This document shows, piece by piece, positions 63,526 through 64,000 of a stretch of 64,000 nt of DNA. The stretch is from Ancylobacter aquaticus (lineage in GTDB: Bacteria; Pseudomonadota; Alphaproteobacteria; Rhizobiales; Xanthobacteraceae), in assembly GCF_004339465.1 (NCBI RefSeq), contig NZ_SMFY01000001.1, positions 1,954,561 through 2,018,560 of the forward strand, read 5' to 3'. Positions within the stretch are counted from its first letter, which is position 1. Every line of letters starts with the position of its first letter. The position numbers and the translations under genes were made by a program. Under the pieces are notes generated by a model. The model worked only from the letters and a program-made list of their open reading frames with translations. It made no database searches and had not been told where the DNA came from.

Positions 63526-63610
63526 GGGGGAGTGTCCCGAGCGGCAAAGGGGGCGGACTGTAAATCCGCTGGCTATGCCTTCGTAGGTTCGAGTCCTACC
63601 TCCCCCACCA
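63526..63610 (+). tRNA. tRNA-Tyr (GTA)
   Basis: The 85-base tRNA has acceptor GGGGGAG pairing with CTCCCCC, a long class II variable arm, anticodon loop CTGTAAA with anticodon GTA and T-loop GGTTCGAGTCC. CCA is encoded at 63608-63610. It lies 31 bases before tRNA-Gly. Confidence 0.96.
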
Positions 63611-63641
63611 CGTCGCCTTCCGCTAGAATGCGCCGACCCTC

Positions 63642-63715
63642 GCGGGTGTAGCTCAATGGTAGAGCAACAGCCTTCCAAGCTGATGACGAGGGTTCGATTC
63701 CCTTCACCCGCTCCA
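63642..63715 (+). tRNA. tRNA-Gly (TCC)
   Basis: The 74-base tRNA has acceptor GCGGGTG pairing with CACCCGC, anticodon loop CTTCCAA with anticodon TCC, and T-loop GGTTCGATTCC. CCA is encoded at 63713-63715. The tRNA-Tyr/tRNA-Gly/tuf order is conserved in many alphaproteobacteria. Confidence 0.96.
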
Positions 63716-63904
63716 CTTTTCCCGAACAGTCCCCATATAGGCGTCGGCGCGGTCCTTTCGCAGGACGGCTGACACCCCCCGAGGGCTGAGCGTTATCCCC
63801 GTCCCTGCAGAGGCCGCACAACGCGGCACTTGCGGAAACTCTGGAAACCGCCTATCCCACGGCCCGATTTTTCGCGGCCCGCGTGTCGCTGAAGGAAACG
63901 AGAT

Positions 63905-64000
63905 ATGGCCAAAGAGAAGTTCAACCGTTCGAAGCCTCACTGCAACATCGGGACGATTGGCCATGTTGACCATGGCAAGACGTCTCTGACGGCTGCGATC
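63905..64000 (+). CDS. tuf: Elongation factor Tu, N-terminal 32 codons (3' end outside window)
   Basis: The frame begins [20 protein letters not shown] and continues with [12 protein letters not shown], which includes the GHVDHGKT P-loop of EF-Tu. EF-Tu carries aminoacyl-tRNA to the ribosome. AAGGAAAC precedes the ATG at 63905. The gene runs off the right edge of the window. Two tRNA genes lie directly upstream. Confidence 0.97.
   Translation, partial: MAKEKFNRSKPHCNIGTIGHVDHGKTSLTAAI

Overview
The window is high-GC chromosomal DNA, and its gene content points to an alphaproteobacterium of the order Hyphomicrobiales. I infer the Xanthobacteraceae (Xanthobacter/Ancylobacter/Starkeya-like). 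The evidence is an Aap general amino-acid transporter, DUF2336 and DUF3297 proteins, a urt-ure urea block, tRNA-Tyr/tRNA-Gly/tuf synteny at the right edge, and several families of palindromic intergenic repeats typical of this order. The family-level placement is not proven by the sequence alone.

Layout. 0-4.1 kb: the end of a multicopper oxidase, then a di-haem oxidoreductase (DUF1111), an imelysin-like protein and a DUF1513 protein, which look like a periplasmic iron/copper redox-uptake operon. 4.2-5.35 kb: a PLP aminotransferase. 5.5-17.1 kb: a complete urea uptake and hydrolysis block, urtABCDE-ureD-ure(gamma-beta fusion)-ureC-ureEFG, all on the + strand and preceded by a near-perfect sigma-54 promoter, so nitrogen control is likely. 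17.2-19 kb: a membrane glycosyltransferase. 19-30.3 kb: a cystathionine beta-lyase-type enzyme, the aapJQMP transporter, a sulfurtransferase / AlaX editing protein / cysteine synthase group, a photolyase and an SDR. 30.3-36.6 kb: tamA-tamB, an outer-membrane assembly pair.

36.6-45.7 kb is an accessory island. It holds decayed IS5, IS3 and IS481 transposase genes, an orphan ParA ATPase, an L,D-transpeptidase lipoprotein, a long AT-richer non-coding stretch, a two-gene toxin-antitoxin-like module (DUF7662 domain fused to an antitoxin-like tail, then a PIN toxin), and a nitroreductase/flavin reductase pair.

45.7-64 kb returns to ordinary chromosome: a secreted hypothetical, a DUF2336 protein, NAD kinase, DUF3297, an MBL-fold hydrolase, an outer-membrane protein, a potABCD-type polyamine transporter, TerC, a sulfite-oxidase-like molybdoenzyme, tRNA-Thr, small secreted proteins (one with two perfectly spaced four-Cys repeats beside an OmpA-domain protein), RidA, an MHS-type MFS transporter with a large insertion, RlmB, tRNA-Tyr, tRNA-Gly and the start of tuf.

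The most coherent pathway is urea to ammonia. UrtABCDE imports urea at low concentration, UreABC hydrolyses it, and UreDEFG with the His-rich UreE tail loads nickel. The least ordinary observations are the DUF7662/PIN pair, palindromic repeats whose CTAG ends supply the stop codons of tamB and nadK, and an inverted repeat that supplies the start codon of the di-haem oxidoreductase.
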